This document shows positions 45,091-57,499 of a DNA stretch of 64,000 nt, piece after piece. The notes below the pieces were generated by a model, which saw nothing but the letters and a program-made list of their open reading frames with translations, searched no databases and was not told the DNA's origin. The stretch comes from Delphinus delphis. Its lineage: Eukaryota; Chordata; Mammalia; Artiodactyla; Delphinidae. Position 1 is the first letter of the stretch; every line of letters starts with the position of its first letter. Both the position numbers and the translations under genes were made by a program. The stretch lies in contig NC_082694.2 of assembly GCF_949987515.2 (NCBI RefSeq), positions 68,074,080-68,138,079 of the forward strand, in the 5' to 3' direction.

Positions 45091-45859
45091 CCAACCAACC
45101 AATAAAATACTATATTTTTCCTATAGGACTGGTGGAGCCAGAGGGACCCTGTGTGACCAGGCTGAGGAGGTGTGGCCTGTGGCAGAAAACCACAGGGAAA
45201 ATAACCTCAGTGCTAGGAGAGGCTCCAAAGTGACCACAGACTCCTCCGCCAGAGAATCTGGTACCTGAAGGCAGGGCACCACGGGGAGATACAGTTGTAA
45301 AAAGTCCAGCAGGCCCTTCCCTGCCCTCCCCCGCCTTCCACCCAAGAGCACCAAGCTCTCCCAGAATGGGGAAAGGAGATGGAGACAGAAGCGGACCACT
45401 TCCCCCGTCCCACAACTTTCCCAGGCTGACCGGAAGGAAGCTGGGCATTTTGATAGCTCTCCCATGGGGCTGGATATCTTATGACATGAGAGTGACCAGA
45501 AAATCAGCAGGAGCTGCCTGGGGCTTCCCGGCAGGGAGAATGGACCCAAAGAAACATCTGCAGGGGCTGATAAGAGAATAAAGGTGCTTCCTTCATGTGC
45601 CGTATGTCCAGCCCGTGCAGCGCCGGGTCACCTGGGTTTTCATCTGCCCCACAGCCCGGTGACCAGAACTCAGACGCATCACCCCTGAGGGTGGCCTAAG
45701 AGCAGCACGTGCTTCGTGAGCTACTTCTACACGCGCCGTGAGGCCCTCGACCTCACGGAGCTTATATTCTAGGCAGGTAGAGAGGGAAACGTGAATTCGT
45801 TTTACAAATGCACATAAGATGATGATATGAACACGTGCGGCCAGGGGACCTCTCCCAGG
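45091..45859. other. Upstream unique DNA
   Basis: Overlapping frames on the minus strand (45110-45549) are random. Nothing recognised. Confidence 0.45.
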
Positions 45860-46710
45860 CTGATTTCAAGGCTCTGTGATTAGTGGGATCCTGGGAAGAG
45901 CCAGGGTGGTGACCATGCAGAGGGAAGGGAGGCTGAGGCAGGGGAGGTAGGAGGGGCTATTCAAGCCTTGTAGGCCTTGGTCCTATCTGGGTCTTTACCT
46001 TGGAGGCCTTGGTCACGTCTGGGCCTTTACCCTAAGAGAAACAAGGAGCTAATAAAGGGTCGCAAATGGGAAAGTGACAGGATCTGCCTAATATTTTAAA
46101 AAGGGGACTGATGTCTGTGTGGAGTAGGGACCATAGGGAGACAAGGAGGGGCCCAGACAGGAGGCTGTTACCCTCTGAGCAGGAGGTGGAGGAGGCGTGA
46201 AGCCAGCGGATGGTGGTGGGGATGGAGAGAAGTGGGTAGAGAGATGTTCAGGAAGTAAAGCCAATGGATTATGCGTAAGAGGGGAGAAAAAACAATGCCT
46301 CAATTTCTGCCCTGTGCACTGGCATGGACAGTGGTTCACGCACTGAGTAGGACCACTAGGCAGGGAGGAGGTTTTTGGAGAATGCTGAGGGAGGTCATAT
46401 GTTCAGGTATGGACACTCGGGAGATGCCAAAGAGGCAGCAGATAAAGGGATCGAAAACTCTGAAGAGAATTCTGGGCCAGAGTTATGCGGAAGTCAGATG
46501 GCCATTCCAGGTGTGGTGGGATGAGTCTGCCTAGGGAGAGAGGATGGGGGGAGGGGAAGAGAAACATCTAATGACTGCATCCTAAGGAACGCTGGTATTT
46601 AGTGAGCAGCTAGAGATGGAAAAACCTACAAAGGAGACAAAGAAAAACTAGCCAGAGAAGTAGGTTTATGTCATGGAGAGAAGAGTGTTTCTAACATGGA
46701 GATGCTGCTG
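45860..46710 (+). repeat. Probable ancient interspersed repeat, long copy
   Basis: Order fits a mammalian-wide transposon-derived repeat I know by its motifs: gtcgcaaatgggaaagtgac, gatggtggtggggatggaga, gaagtgggtagagagatgtt, tcctaaggaacgctggtatt, gccagagaagtaggtttatg. I am not certain of the family name. Confidence 0.45.
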
Positions 46711-48284
46711 AGAAGACACGGATCTGAGACCTGGGAAACTGGGTTCTAGCAGAAGGGGCTGTTGCTGGTCTTCATGCTGTACCTTGGAGTCTTGGCTCAG
46801 CTCTGTGCCCCTGGGGACACCTATGCCCCACCTGAGACTTTTGTTTACCAGTCAATGGAGGAAGAAGGTTGGATCATCACCAAGGTCCCTTCCAGCTATG
46901 CATCATTCCAGAGAAACATCATGGTGGAGGCAGGCTTCAGCTCCTGCCTGGCCCTGCTCCCCACCTGCATCTCACCACATCCTCTGGGTATGTTTTGTGG
47001 TCACATTCCTAGAGCCACAGGGCCCATGTGTGGGTGGAAGGGAATTCCCATTCATTTGATGTTCTGTGAATGCTGGGCCTTCTATGAGCCAATCTTAGGT
47101 ATTATGTGGGAGACAGAAAAGATGTAAGATGTAATCCCTACCCTTAAAGATCTCATCACCTCTTTGGGGAGATAAGATGAACATACACAAAAAATGAAGC
47201 CTAGAGACTGTATAAGTAAAAGGAAAGAGCATGTAAGGGTACACAGAGCCGCCAGGCAGAGAACGAAGGGTGGGACCCTGCGGGAAAGCTACCTAGAGCA
47301 GGCAAACCTTGAGCCAGGTCTGGAAGAAGTGATGTGCGCTCATCGGAAGAGCTTGGGCTAAGGCATGGAGGAGAGCCATGAGCAGACTGATAGAGGGTTG
47401 GCAGGTCTGACGGGATGGGGTGGGGATTCCCGGAGATGGGGAGGCATGGGCGTGGCTGCTTGCATCCGGGTCCAGGGCACAGAGCCTGGCCCAGGGCAGA
47501 GCCAGCACTACAGGTCCAATATGCCTCACGGGACCTGTGAAAGCAGATATCATCCCGTGGGGACCTGCTCCCCCAAGGGTGACTTCGGGCCTGAGCGAGA
47601 TACATGGACTTACAGACTCACAGCGCGTCACAGCCAGGGCTGGGACTGAGGAGAATATCTGAGAATTGACTGTGCTTCTCACCAGACCCTCTCCCTTCCT
47701 CATTCCCCCAACCCAGCCAACAGAGGGTCCTTTCTCACTCTGACCGTTCACAAGCCCCTCTTCCCTCTTCTCATCGGCCTTGCACCCGGCCTCTCGCTCT
47801 CTGCCTCAGGGTGGTGGGTACTGCTGGGCTCCTCCCTGACGGCTGCCTGCTGCACCTTCAGCCCAAGACAGTGCAGCTCTTCTCCAAGAAACTCCACTGC
47901 CCACACGAGGAAGGCGACTCCTCCCCACTTCCCCTCACCTCCAGCTCACGTGTCCCACTGCCCTCCTTTCTCCTCGGTCTTGGTTTGCTTCTTCCCTTCT
48001 CTTTATCATTGGGCCTCCTGCCTCCATCAGGGATTCCCTTCAGGTAGGGACACAAGCCCCTGGCCCAGGCCCTCAAGCCTTCCACGATGAACCTAAGCCT
48101 CCCCTTCCCCCCTTCCCCTGAGAGACTCCCTTTGAGCAAACCACACATTTCTGGCACCACAGTGACCCCCACATCTCTGTTCAGGGTGTAACTTCAGCCT
48201 GAAATACCTTCCTCCTGTTTCCATCTAACAAGTTCCTTCCTACCCTCCGGATTCAGCTCAAACCCCATCTGTCTCATCTGGCAG
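46711..48284. other. Upstream DNA, mostly unidentified
   Basis: 47120-47440 has the look of an old interspersed repeat (taaagatctcatcacctctt, gaaagagcatgtaagggtac). The rest is unique, including pyrimidine-rich 47690-48180. No gene supported. Confidence 0.4.
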
Positions 48285-48440
48285 CCAGGCAAAATGCATA
48301 TGACTATGTGCTCTGGAGCCAGAGACTTCTGACCTTAATCTCTGCTTAGCCATTTTGAAGCTGTTTGCCCCTGGGCAAGTCACTTCCTGTCTTCTGAGCC
48401 TGTTTCCCAATCTATAAAAGGAAGGGCTGGTCCATACTTC
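48285..48440 (+). repeat. MIR SINE
   Basis: gtgctctggagccagagact, tgcccctgggcaagtcactt, gagcctgtttcccaatctat, aaaaggaagg. Confidence 0.88.
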
Positions 48441-49549
48441 AGCGAAGCGAGGATGAAACGAAGCCAGGAGTATGAGGTGCTCCATGCAGCCTGTGGTTCC
48501 CGGCAGCGAGGCAGGAATGCTTACTATTGGAGCTTGTTTCCAGTCACCTCCTACCAGCTGTGATCTCACCCTCCTTTGAAGCTCTAGCATATTTTGCAAC
48601 TCTCTTTCGGCATCCAAATCGGCTGTCTATTATAGGTAGCAAACTTCCCTAAGGCTTTTGTGTCCCTTTGGGTCCTACACAAAAGGTATTTGTTGAATGG
48701 AAATGAGGATGGACCAGTAATGACCCATCCTGGGAAGGTCAAACACTTCCCTGTGGCTGGAGATGCCCCCAAAACCAACAAAGGCCAGCAGCTACCTTCT
48801 CACCTCAAAACTACCTCACCACCTGTCTCACACCTCATCCCCAGGCACTGGGCTACCTTTGCCACCTCCCAGGTCCTCCTGTCCCTCCAACACAGTGATC
48901 TCGGGCAGGAACAGGCCTGGCTGAGCAGAGAAGACCCCTGACAATGGCCGAAGAAGAAGTTGTGCCCCAGTGGTTCCTGCCTTATCAGCTTGGCCGCTCC
49001 ACACGGCCTCAGGTCTTTGCACTGTGCACATGGAATGCCGCACTCGGGGAGTTTCCTTCCCAAGGCCCCTGGTGTCCTCTCCTACCAGGCAACCTCATAT
49101 AGAGCCACCTCCATCCAGTAGAGATGTTAGCATCGCTGGTCCCCAGGGAGCAGGCCCTTGAGGCAGCTCACAACTGCCCACCCCTTCCCAGCACCCTTCA
49201 AGCTCTGCCTACAGAGGAATATGTGCACAGCACGGCCCACACTGTCCTGTCACACCCTTCCTCACCCCAGGAAAATAGGTGTCAACTTACAGCTGTCCAT
49301 ATAACTCAAGGCAAAGAGAATCTGTTCAGGGTGGCAAAGCAGAGTCTTTCCCTATTCGATCCCCTTCCTCTGGGATGAGAGACCAAAATGATCAGATGGA
49401 CCACGGGTACCATCCACACAAAGAGACGGGGTGAGCTCCTGGTCACAGGGACTGGACCCTACTGAAAAGTTGAGTGGGGGATAGGTTCATCAGCAGGCCA
49501 GCAGCCACCCCGGCCTAGCAGATTCCCTAGAGGCCCAAGATAAATTGCC
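48441..49549. other. Upstream DNA, possibly with L2 remnants
   Basis: 48960-49090 (cttatcagcttggccgctcc, ggcctcaggtctttgcactg) may be part of an L2. The rest is unidentified. Confidence 0.4.
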
Positions 49550-49790
49550 ATCTGTGCCCCTGAAAACTACCTTGCCATCCCCCCTGCCCTCCTCGGTGTG
49601 CCTCCTCTGGCCAGGCCTGCTGGCACCTGGTGTCTCTCCCTGGAACAGCACTTATCCCCTGCCTTTGGCTGTCTCAACACAGATACAGAGCTCCTGGAGG
49701 GATCTGCCTCTCTATAGCCCCAACTGCCAACCATGCTGGCACATAGTAGCTGCTCAATAAAAATTTATTGACACGAATGAAGCAAAGAAT
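49550..49790 (+). repeat. L2 3' end
   Basis: gcctgctggcacctggtgtc, gagctcctggagggatctgc, tggcacatagtagctgctca, ataaaaatttattgacacga. Confidence 0.8.
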
Positions 49791-49859
49791 TAGAATGTAG
49801 ATTAAGACCTAGAATTTAAGCTTCTCCCATTGGTGCAAGGAAGAAGGAAGATGAAGCCT

Positions 49860-50220
49860 CCTTCTTCTGACATCCCAAACTGAGAATCTCCGTTCTCCCT
49901 GTCTTCCAGTTACCAAACCTCCGTATCAGACTCCTTCCTCTTCTTGCCCTTACCACCACGAAGCCTTTCCTGACTCCCCAGTCCCCAGAGACCATTTCCC
50001 TTGGTTGCCTCGGCCCTTCACCTGCTATTTGATTCGTACTATCTTGGTTCTTAATAATTTGCAAGCATGATTTCTCTCCCTATCCAGGACTGCAAACTCC
50101 AAAAAGGCAGCAAGCCTGTGTTCTGCTTTTTTGCATCCCCCAAAGAAGCAACACAGGGTGTGGCCCAAAGTCAGCATTTTGTAAATTAGTAAAATGACTG
50201 AGTGAATTGATGAATGGCTT
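49860..50220 (+). repeat. L2 3' end, second copy
   Basis: gaagcctttcctgactcccc, actgcaaactccaaaaaggc, gtgtggcccaaagtcagcat, ending in tgagtgaattgatgaatggc. Confidence 0.7.
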
Positions 50221-51540
50221 AATTTCCAAGGGAAGGAGAGTTTCCACATTATCCCACAACTCCATACATACCTATGGGGCACAGGGGACCTCTCGTGTCC
50301 TCTCCAGAGCACACATGCACACGGCATAGGCAGGAGTATCCCACACACTCCCCTCAGGGTGCACAGGACACTCTGGGTCCCCCCCAACCCCACACCTTCT
50401 GAGTGCCCTCTGCTCCCACTCCAAGAACATATGTTTCTTTCACATCTCTAGTGCAGGAGAAATAGCTCAGGGGCTAAGACAGGCAGCCCAATGTAATCCT
50501 GACTTGGTCCTGTCTTGTTGGGAGGTTTGGCCCTATATGCCTCACATTTCTGTGTCTATTCCCTTTTCTTCTTTGTCCCTTTATTGTTACCATAAAACAC
50601 ACGTTTCAGCCTAGCATATAGGTATTCTCTATGATTCTCTTTGCTTTCCCTCGTGGTTGCAAAATGGCTGCCACATCTCCAAGCATCCCATGTTTATATA
50701 ACAACGTCCAAAGGCAGGAAGGACACACGGCTCTTCTGGTGTATGTCTATGTTTTGTCAAGAGAAATCATTCCCAGAGGTCTCTAGCTGACTCTTCCTTG
50801 GGTCTCAGTGGGCAGAACTGGGTCAATCACTGGCAAGGGAGATGGAATTACCATGTCTAGACTAGAGCAAGCATGACTCATCTCTTAGGGCTGGTACCAC
50901 CTTCCTTGAGCATACTGTTGATCAATATCTAAGCAAAATTGGGATTCTACTCACAAGGTAGAAAGTAGGAATGGCTGCTGGGAAGGCAGCCAGCAATGTC
51001 TCCCACATCACCAAGAACTCTCAGACCAGAGCAGGTTTCATCCAGTTGGGAAACAATAAAATGTGTTCAGTGGAGTACCAGGCACTTCATTTCATGTGAA
51101 AAATGCATTTTGAAAACCTGCACATTTTAAAGCTCATGCAAATTAAAACCAATCCTGACAGTGTCTGGTAGTAGTTTCTGTTTACTAGCTAAATTTGCAG
51201 CACCATGTGGTAGTAGCATAAACAGTTTATAATTCACTTGGCCTGCCAGGTTTCAAATTATGCAATTTGTGAAGAATTTATAAAACTTTGGGGGACTTGC
51301 ATTATTTCATGTGTTACATATAAATGAAGGCTTCATTAATACTTTTATTAATCTTTTAAAATAAAATCGTATCTTAAAATTTATTAATATTTTATGCAAA
51401 TTTTCTACTTTGCACAAAATATGATACTATCGCAAAGGTAAGTTGGTCAGGCCAGTTGTGATGCGTGTGAGTGGTAGGATGGGGTGAGGGGCAGCTGGGG
51501 TTCATTTTTCCAAAGCACAGGGAGGATGACGTGAAATAAA
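50221..51540. other. Upstream unique DNA, AT-rich core
   Basis: No transposon recognised across 1.3 kb. 51060-51440 is AT-rich but not simple repeat, with intact-looking motifs such as aaaatttattaatattttat. See findings. Confidence 0.4.
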
Positions 51541-51544
51541 GGAA

Positions 51545-51665
51545 TTAGTGAACCAGCAGCAAGACTTTAGGCAAATTACTCTCTGCCTCAGTTTACCTCA
51601 TCTGGCTGGCTCGCTGGTTGAAAGGCCCCTTTTTGCTCTAAAAATCTATGGTTCTGTGGATCCCA
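51545..51665 (+). repeat. MIR fragment
   Basis: agcaagactttaggcaaatt, actctctgcctcagtttacc, tcatctggctgg. Confidence 0.7.
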
Positions 51666-53040
51666 TAATGAGTGGAAAATTTTAGGATAAGCAACTACGT
51701 TTTAACGCTGTCTTGCACGCTTTACATTTGAACCACACAAAAGCATTTTTATGTTCACTACTTCGCAAATAGTTAAGCAAATAGTCATTGGGAAGGACAG
51801 ATGAGGTCACTCAGGAAGCCAGAGGCCAAGGAAAGCCTGATTCCCTCCCCCACAGAGCAGGTAATGTTGACCAGGTGGTAATGTTCCCGCCCGTTGAGGG
51901 GGACGGGGTTGGATTCCATTCAAAACCTTCTTCCACCGCATAGCAGCCTCAAATGCTCTCTCCACCTGCCCAGAAAACACTAGTGAGACTCCAGCAAGCT
52001 CCCTCTGGCTGCTCAGATAGCAGAGCCGTTTTTCCAAGTTTAGCCCTGGCTGCAGTGTGACTTGAGAACTGTCTGGCGACACTGAAGTAAGAGGAAGTCA
52101 CCAGGCTCCACCCAGCCCCAGCACCCCCCTCCAAGGCCCCCTGCTCTGCAGGTAGAGAACAGAGGTCCAAAAGAAGAACTGAGGGTCACAGGGCTTTGGT
52201 CTAGCCTGGACACTGTTGCCTCATACAATAGTTTGAATGAAAACGTTGAACTAGTTGACTTTTTAAAAGTGGGATGATTCTATATTTAAAACTTCGTATT
52301 TCTGGCTTTTTGGAAAATGTGGATGACCTTGAAACATGAGGGCCCACATTCCTGCGTGGTAATAACCTCCGGAGCAGGGTAAGTGCATCCTCCCTTAGGG
52401 GGAGTGTGCGCCTCCCAAATGCATTACAGTCCCACCACTCGTTCACCTCCCTGAAGTTATTTGGGTCTGAGACTCCCTGGTGTAGCCACAGGATGTTTAG
52501 TTCTTCCTGGGTGGGCTCGCCACACTCCTGCAGGCCTCATTCTTTCCAGGACGCCAGCTGGTGCATTTCCCCCAAGGGACCGTGCTCTGGAGGGAGGGAC
52601 GCCACCCCTCCCACTCCGCCATTATTTGTGGGTGCAGGCCTCCCTCTGCTCTGACGTGGGCTGTTCATAATCCTGGGCAGCATTATTAGCCACCAAGTGC
52701 TCAGGTCACAGGAGGTGAGAGTCTCTGTCCTCTGCCCTGGTACCCCACACGAGGAGTCCAGTGGCCAATTCTGAAGGCTGGTGTTTTCACAGAAGTATCA
52801 ATATGTCAGAGACCTGCCCGCATCAGGAGAACAGTAAGGGGCAGGAAAGATGCGAAGGGGCAGGAAAGCACACTACAGCAAGAAGGACTGATGGAACTGC
52901 AGGTGTTTAGCAGAGAAAAGAGAAGACCCAGGCAATGTGATGCCTTCTTTTGAACACATGAAGGGCAGTCATGTGAGAAAAGGGTTAGATTAGTTACTAC
53001 TGTTAATAGCACTAATACAACCACTGCTAGTCACTAGTAA
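51666..53040. other. Upstream unique DNA
   Basis: No gene or repeat recognised with confidence. Confidence 0.45.
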
Positions 53041-53112
53041 CAAATCTCTATCTAGTGCTTACTATGTGCCAGGCACTGTTCCAAGAAGACACATTGACTA
53101 ATTCTGACACAA
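53041..53112 (-). repeat. MIR fragment
   Basis: ctagtgcttactatgtgcca followed by ggcactgttccaagaagaca. Confidence 0.75.
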
Positions 53113-53639
53113 AAAGTAATAAATGGAAGCATAGGAAGACAGATTTTGGTTTAGCCAATATTGTCCAAAGATGGAAGGGGCTGCCCCAGTCAGTAGTGAG
53201 CTCACTGTCTCTGGAGGAATGCAAGCAGATACTGGAGACTACTGAGGTGCATCAAAAGGGTGGTTGTATTAAATGATTCTTAAGGTCTCTTTCATCCTCG
53301 ACATTCTGTAATTCAAATATTTTAACTTCGGGGACCTCCCATGGGGACTGAGTGGGAAAGATGCAGTGCTGGGTTCAAATATCAGAGAAGCAAGGAATGA
53401 AGAGGTGCACTCAGCACTGTGGCTCTAATGTCAGGAAAGTGAGTCTGTCTGAGGTCAGGTCAAGGAGGACGAAGTGTACATTCACACAAGTGCGCTCTGA
53501 AGTTCATATATGCAAATCTCTGGGAATGGACAGATATGCCAAGATACTCAGTTGTGCAAGAGACTTCTTGGGAATTTTTGTGTGGCTCGCCACCCGCTGA
53601 GAATCAGACAGACCAGAGCTGATTAGCTTATGTGGTTAG
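53113..53639. other. Upstream DNA, not identified
   Basis: Nothing I can name. Confidence 0.4.
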
Positions 53640-53838
53640 GGTGGTGTTTTCCAAACTACTGGTTCGGACCCATTGGTGGGTTATGACATCAATTTGGTTG
53701 GTCGCAACTAGCATTAAAAGAAAAAATCAGAGTGCATCACAACTAATTACTACACACTGTTTCTTTAAAGTGTAGTTTCAATAATGCATGAGTGTATGTG
53801 TGCACTGAATTATGATGTGAAATTGGTGAATAAAAGCC
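53640..53838. mobile_element. Possible hAT-type DNA transposon fragment
   Basis: ttttccaaactactggttcg, gacccattggtgggttatga, catcaatttggttggtcgca and atcagagtgcatcacaacta resemble a Charlie-group element with 'gggtcgcgacc' repeats. Family not certain. Confidence 0.45.
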
Positions 53839-53849
53839 AACCTCCTGGA

Positions 53850-55000
53850 CCAACCTCTGATGGACTCTGTTCCCAGTTGTTCAAGGACAGACGGAACAAA
53901 AGTGCCCACAAAACTGAGAAGGCATCTTGAGACCGAAAATTGAGGCCGGCAGCTCCGTACAGTCCATGGGTCAGTTTATTGCAGGGTAACTTACTCACAG
54001 GGGGCATCTGGACCAGGCAGACAACAATCCAACTGCACCTGCAGCTACACTCTGTGCCGCCAAGGGGCCACTGGGACAATTTTATAGTTAACCCGGGGTA
54101 GGGGGATAGGTGCTTGGAAACAGGACCCGCATTCCTAAGATTTATGATGGGTAACTAGTCTCGTGGGTGCCAGGAATATGTAGCAAAGGTCTTCATCATT
54201 GTTTGGGGACTAACAGAGCATAGAGGTTACCAGGTCCAAATGATTATTAAGCAATATCTATTAACTACAAAGCTCTTGATGACAGAGAAGTGATTCACTG
54301 CACAGTACTTTTCCTGAGTAGTGTCAGCAAAAGGACAGGAGAAATTGTATAAGGCCCAGGATGGCATCAGTTATGCTAACAGCCATACACCGGTCAAGGA
54401 GCCAGTGGCAGAAGGCACAGGCTGATCCCAGACTTCCGTCAGGAAGATGCTGTCAATCTTCTCTGATGAGGTTGTTCCCCTGAGTGTCCCGCCACTTGCA
54501 GACATCCCTCTCCGTAATACCAGCCACCGTTTCAGTGCTTTCATTGCTCACACTCCTTACCACACCTCAGGATTAAGCCAGAGCTTCTGCACCCACTGAG
54601 CCTCTGGAGTCCGCCCAATAATCAGGTCTGTTCCCTTGACCCTTCCATCTCAGCACTTTGATGCCTCTCACCCAAGATTGCCTAAGTGCCTGAATTATGG
54701 CAAGGAATTAGCTGCATAACCCCCTTCCCAGTTTCCTGAATTACTTAACCTGCTGAATAGATTGATTTACAATTATCTGCAGACTGAAGGAACTGACCAA
54801 AGGTGGGGTGGGGGGAAAGAACAATGGTGCGGTCTATGGCAAAGCTATGCTGAGCTATTCTCCTCACACTAGCTGCCTACCAGGAACAGCTGTTCCTCAA
54901 GGACCCTTCTGGAAGACAACCGGCCATCAGTATTTGTGGAGCAGAAGTACCCTGTTGGCGCTCACCTAAGGCCTGGAGCAGATTATTTAGACACCATTTC
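53850..55000 (-). repeat. Candidate ERV LTR block, antisense
   Basis: On the minus strand a GCAATAAACTGACCCATGG polyadenylation-like signal (53980-53975 for AATAAA) is followed by a short R/U5-like stretch ending near 53870. Upstream lies about 1 kb of non-LINE sequence. I see no gag, pol or env remnant. The layout fits a long LTR; the family is not recognised. Confidence 0.4.
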
Positions 55001-55684
55001 ACAAGAACTGGAGCTGGGGCAGAGTTATACAACGCCTTTTGCCTTACATTGGAAAAACTTCTGTCAACAATCCATTTCTACCCACTCTGATTTATGATGA
55101 GTGCCCTGAATGGGCATTAAAAGCCAGGACGCTATGACTCATGTAGCTTGAACGTAGGATGGGTTTGTTTTGAAGTTGAACGCCAATAATAAATCAGTGA
55201 ATGCTTCAAAGACTTAAATTTTCTACAATTTTTGGAATAGGTAATATATGGACATATTACAAAATTCAAAGGAATGAGAGAATGTAGACCCTTCTCACTG
55301 CAAGTGAAATGCAAGTCTCCCTCCCTCCTCTTCCCCACTCAACCAATTCCCACCCCTACCCCCAGCCCTGTACATACCATTGAAACCACTGTCATCAGTT
55401 TCTTAAGTATCCCTCCAGAGATAGAACATTCTACATATATTATCTCAAATCGCTTAGTAGTTTTCTCAAAGAAGGGCAGCAATGGTCCACAGTAGACTAG
55501 ACACCTGTGTCTAAAGCCTGAATGATATTGATTGAAATAGGGAGACTCAGACCTTCAGTCTGCTGTGGGAAAACCTGGGTCCATAATACATGCTATTTGT
55601 ATAAACAGAGTAGATTATATTCTGGTCCATTATGAAGGAATAAACAAATATATTTCAAGCATTAGCTATGCGCTGAAAGTAACG
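55001..55684. other. Upstream DNA, partly LINE-like
   Basis: 55200-55470 resembles an old L1 3' region in antisense but too weakly to call. Confidence 0.3.
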
Positions 55685-56080
55685 ATGGCTGATGTCTTTT
55701 GAGCACTTACTAAGACCTCACATACATCATTTCACTGCATCCTGGTGATAACTTGGGAGGTGCGTGTGGATTGGCTTCCTCAGCTCCCGTAGCATCCTCC
55801 TGTGTACCTTCCTACTGCAGAAGCTAGAAAGCAGCTTGCAGCTGATGCTCTGGTTCCACCAATTAGAAGGACTTGCTTCAATTTTGGAACATGGGAGGAA
55901 GGCAGACACTGTTTCTCTGCTGTTTTCTGCACTAAACTCTGATTGATATAAACATCTATGAGGTGGATACTATAATTATGTCTGTTTTACATAGAAATTG
56001 AGGCACAGTGTAGCTAAGTAACTTGCCTGGAGCCAGGATTTGAACCTGAGCAAGATGACTCCTTTATTACACATTGCTAG
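55685..56080 (-). repeat. MIR SINE split by a 185-bp insertion
   Basis: Left part 55685-55760 (tttgagcacttactaagacc, tcatttcactgcatcctggt) and right part 55948-56080 (gtggatactataattatgtc, gaaattgaggcacagtgtag, ctaagtaacttgcctggagc) are consecutive in MIR. 55761-55947 between them is foreign. Confidence 0.75.
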
Positions 56081-56225
56081 GTGCTTTCATAAACCTTTCC
56101 CCTTTTAATCTTGTTGGGCCAAATATGAATCACTGCTATTTACAGATGGAGAAATTGGGGCTCAAGTGAGTTTCTCATCCAAGGTTGCATAGCTAATAAA
56201 TGAAAGCCAAAATGAGCCAGTAGCT
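56081..56225 (-). repeat. MIR-like SINE
   Basis: gctaggtgctttcataaacc, ttacagatggagaaattggg, catccaaggttgcatagcta. It directly follows the split MIR. Confidence 0.65.
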
Positions 56226-57116
56226 TCTGACCCCTATTCTAGTTCTTATTCCACACTTCCAAATACCACCTGAGTAGTTTCTTTAGGAGAATTCAAAGTT
56301 TTCAGGAAAACTGGCAGTCCAAATGTCTGCCAGTGACTTTATCTTAGCTGAAGATGCAGACTTGAGGGTGCGGCCAAGATGGCAGGATAGGAAGACCCTG
56401 AGCTCACCTCCTCCCACTGGCACATCAAAGTCACAACTATGTACAGAGAAACAATCGAGGAGAATGAACTGAAGACCAGCAGAAGAGGTTTTTCACAACT
56501 AAAGGTATAATGAAGGAACCACAACAAGACGGGTAGGAAGGGCGAGATGTGGTGTAGTCAAGACCCATGCTCCTGAGTAGGTGACCCACAAATGAGAGAT
56601 AATCACCGTTGCAGAGGTTCTCCCCAAAGAGTGAGGGGTCTGAGCCACACATTGGGCTCCCCAGCCCTAGGGGGTCCTGCACTGGGAAGATGCACCCCCA
56701 GAACATCTGGCTTTGAAGGCTGGGGGCTTGCATACAGGAGAGCCAGAGGGCTGTAGGAAACAGAGACTCTGCTGTTAAAGGGTGCACAAAATCTCACCTG
56801 CTCTGAGACCCAGCACAGAGGCAGTAATTTGAAAGGAGCCTGGGTTAAACCCACTTGCTCGTCTTAGAGGTCCTCCCAGAGAGGCAGGAGGCAAATGGGA
56901 CTCCCCCGAAGACAAAGATGCTGGTGGCAGCCATTTTGGGGAACTCATTCTACCACAAACACACCGGTGCTGGCAAGTGTCATGCTGGAGTCCTCCCTCT
57001 AGCCTATTAGCACCAGGGGTCACCACCCACTAGCCAGTCAGCACCAGTCCTGAGACCCTCTCCCCCCCACAGGCAGAGCAGCCAGGTTAGTGGTGACCTG
57101 GATCCATCCACCCTGG

Positions 57117-57141
57117 ACCAGCCCCAGCCCCAGCCCCAGGA
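57117..57141 (+). repeat. Short CCCCAG tandem repeat in the L1 5' UTR
   Basis: Four copies of a six-base CCAGCC unit. Confidence 0.85.
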
Positions 57142-57499
57142 TCTCCTGGGCCCCGTAGCCAGCTGTACCAAGATACAGTCCTACCCACCAGCAAGCAGGC
57201 AGCCTCTGCACAAAGTAGGGTCTGGCAGCCAACAGGGCTGGTGGTGAGCCCCATCTACCAGTGTGCCCGTGGTAGTCCACCTGCCACAACAAGAGGACAC
57301 ATGCAGCCCATATATGGGGCATCCCTAGAGCATACAGCTCTGGTGACCAAAGGAAGTAAGTGTGCTGCTGTGTCCCATAGGATGTCTCCTACATAAGGCC
57401 ACTTCTCCAAGATTGTGAAATGTAACCAACCTACCTAATACATAGAAATAAAAACAGAGAATTAGGCAACATGAGGTGACAGAGGAATATCTGCAAAAT

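Noticed and set aside
46762..47127. Open frame starting with a hydrophobic stretch, resembling a secreted protein
   Set aside because: No splice sites, promoter or homology. The 3' part runs into repeat-like sequence.
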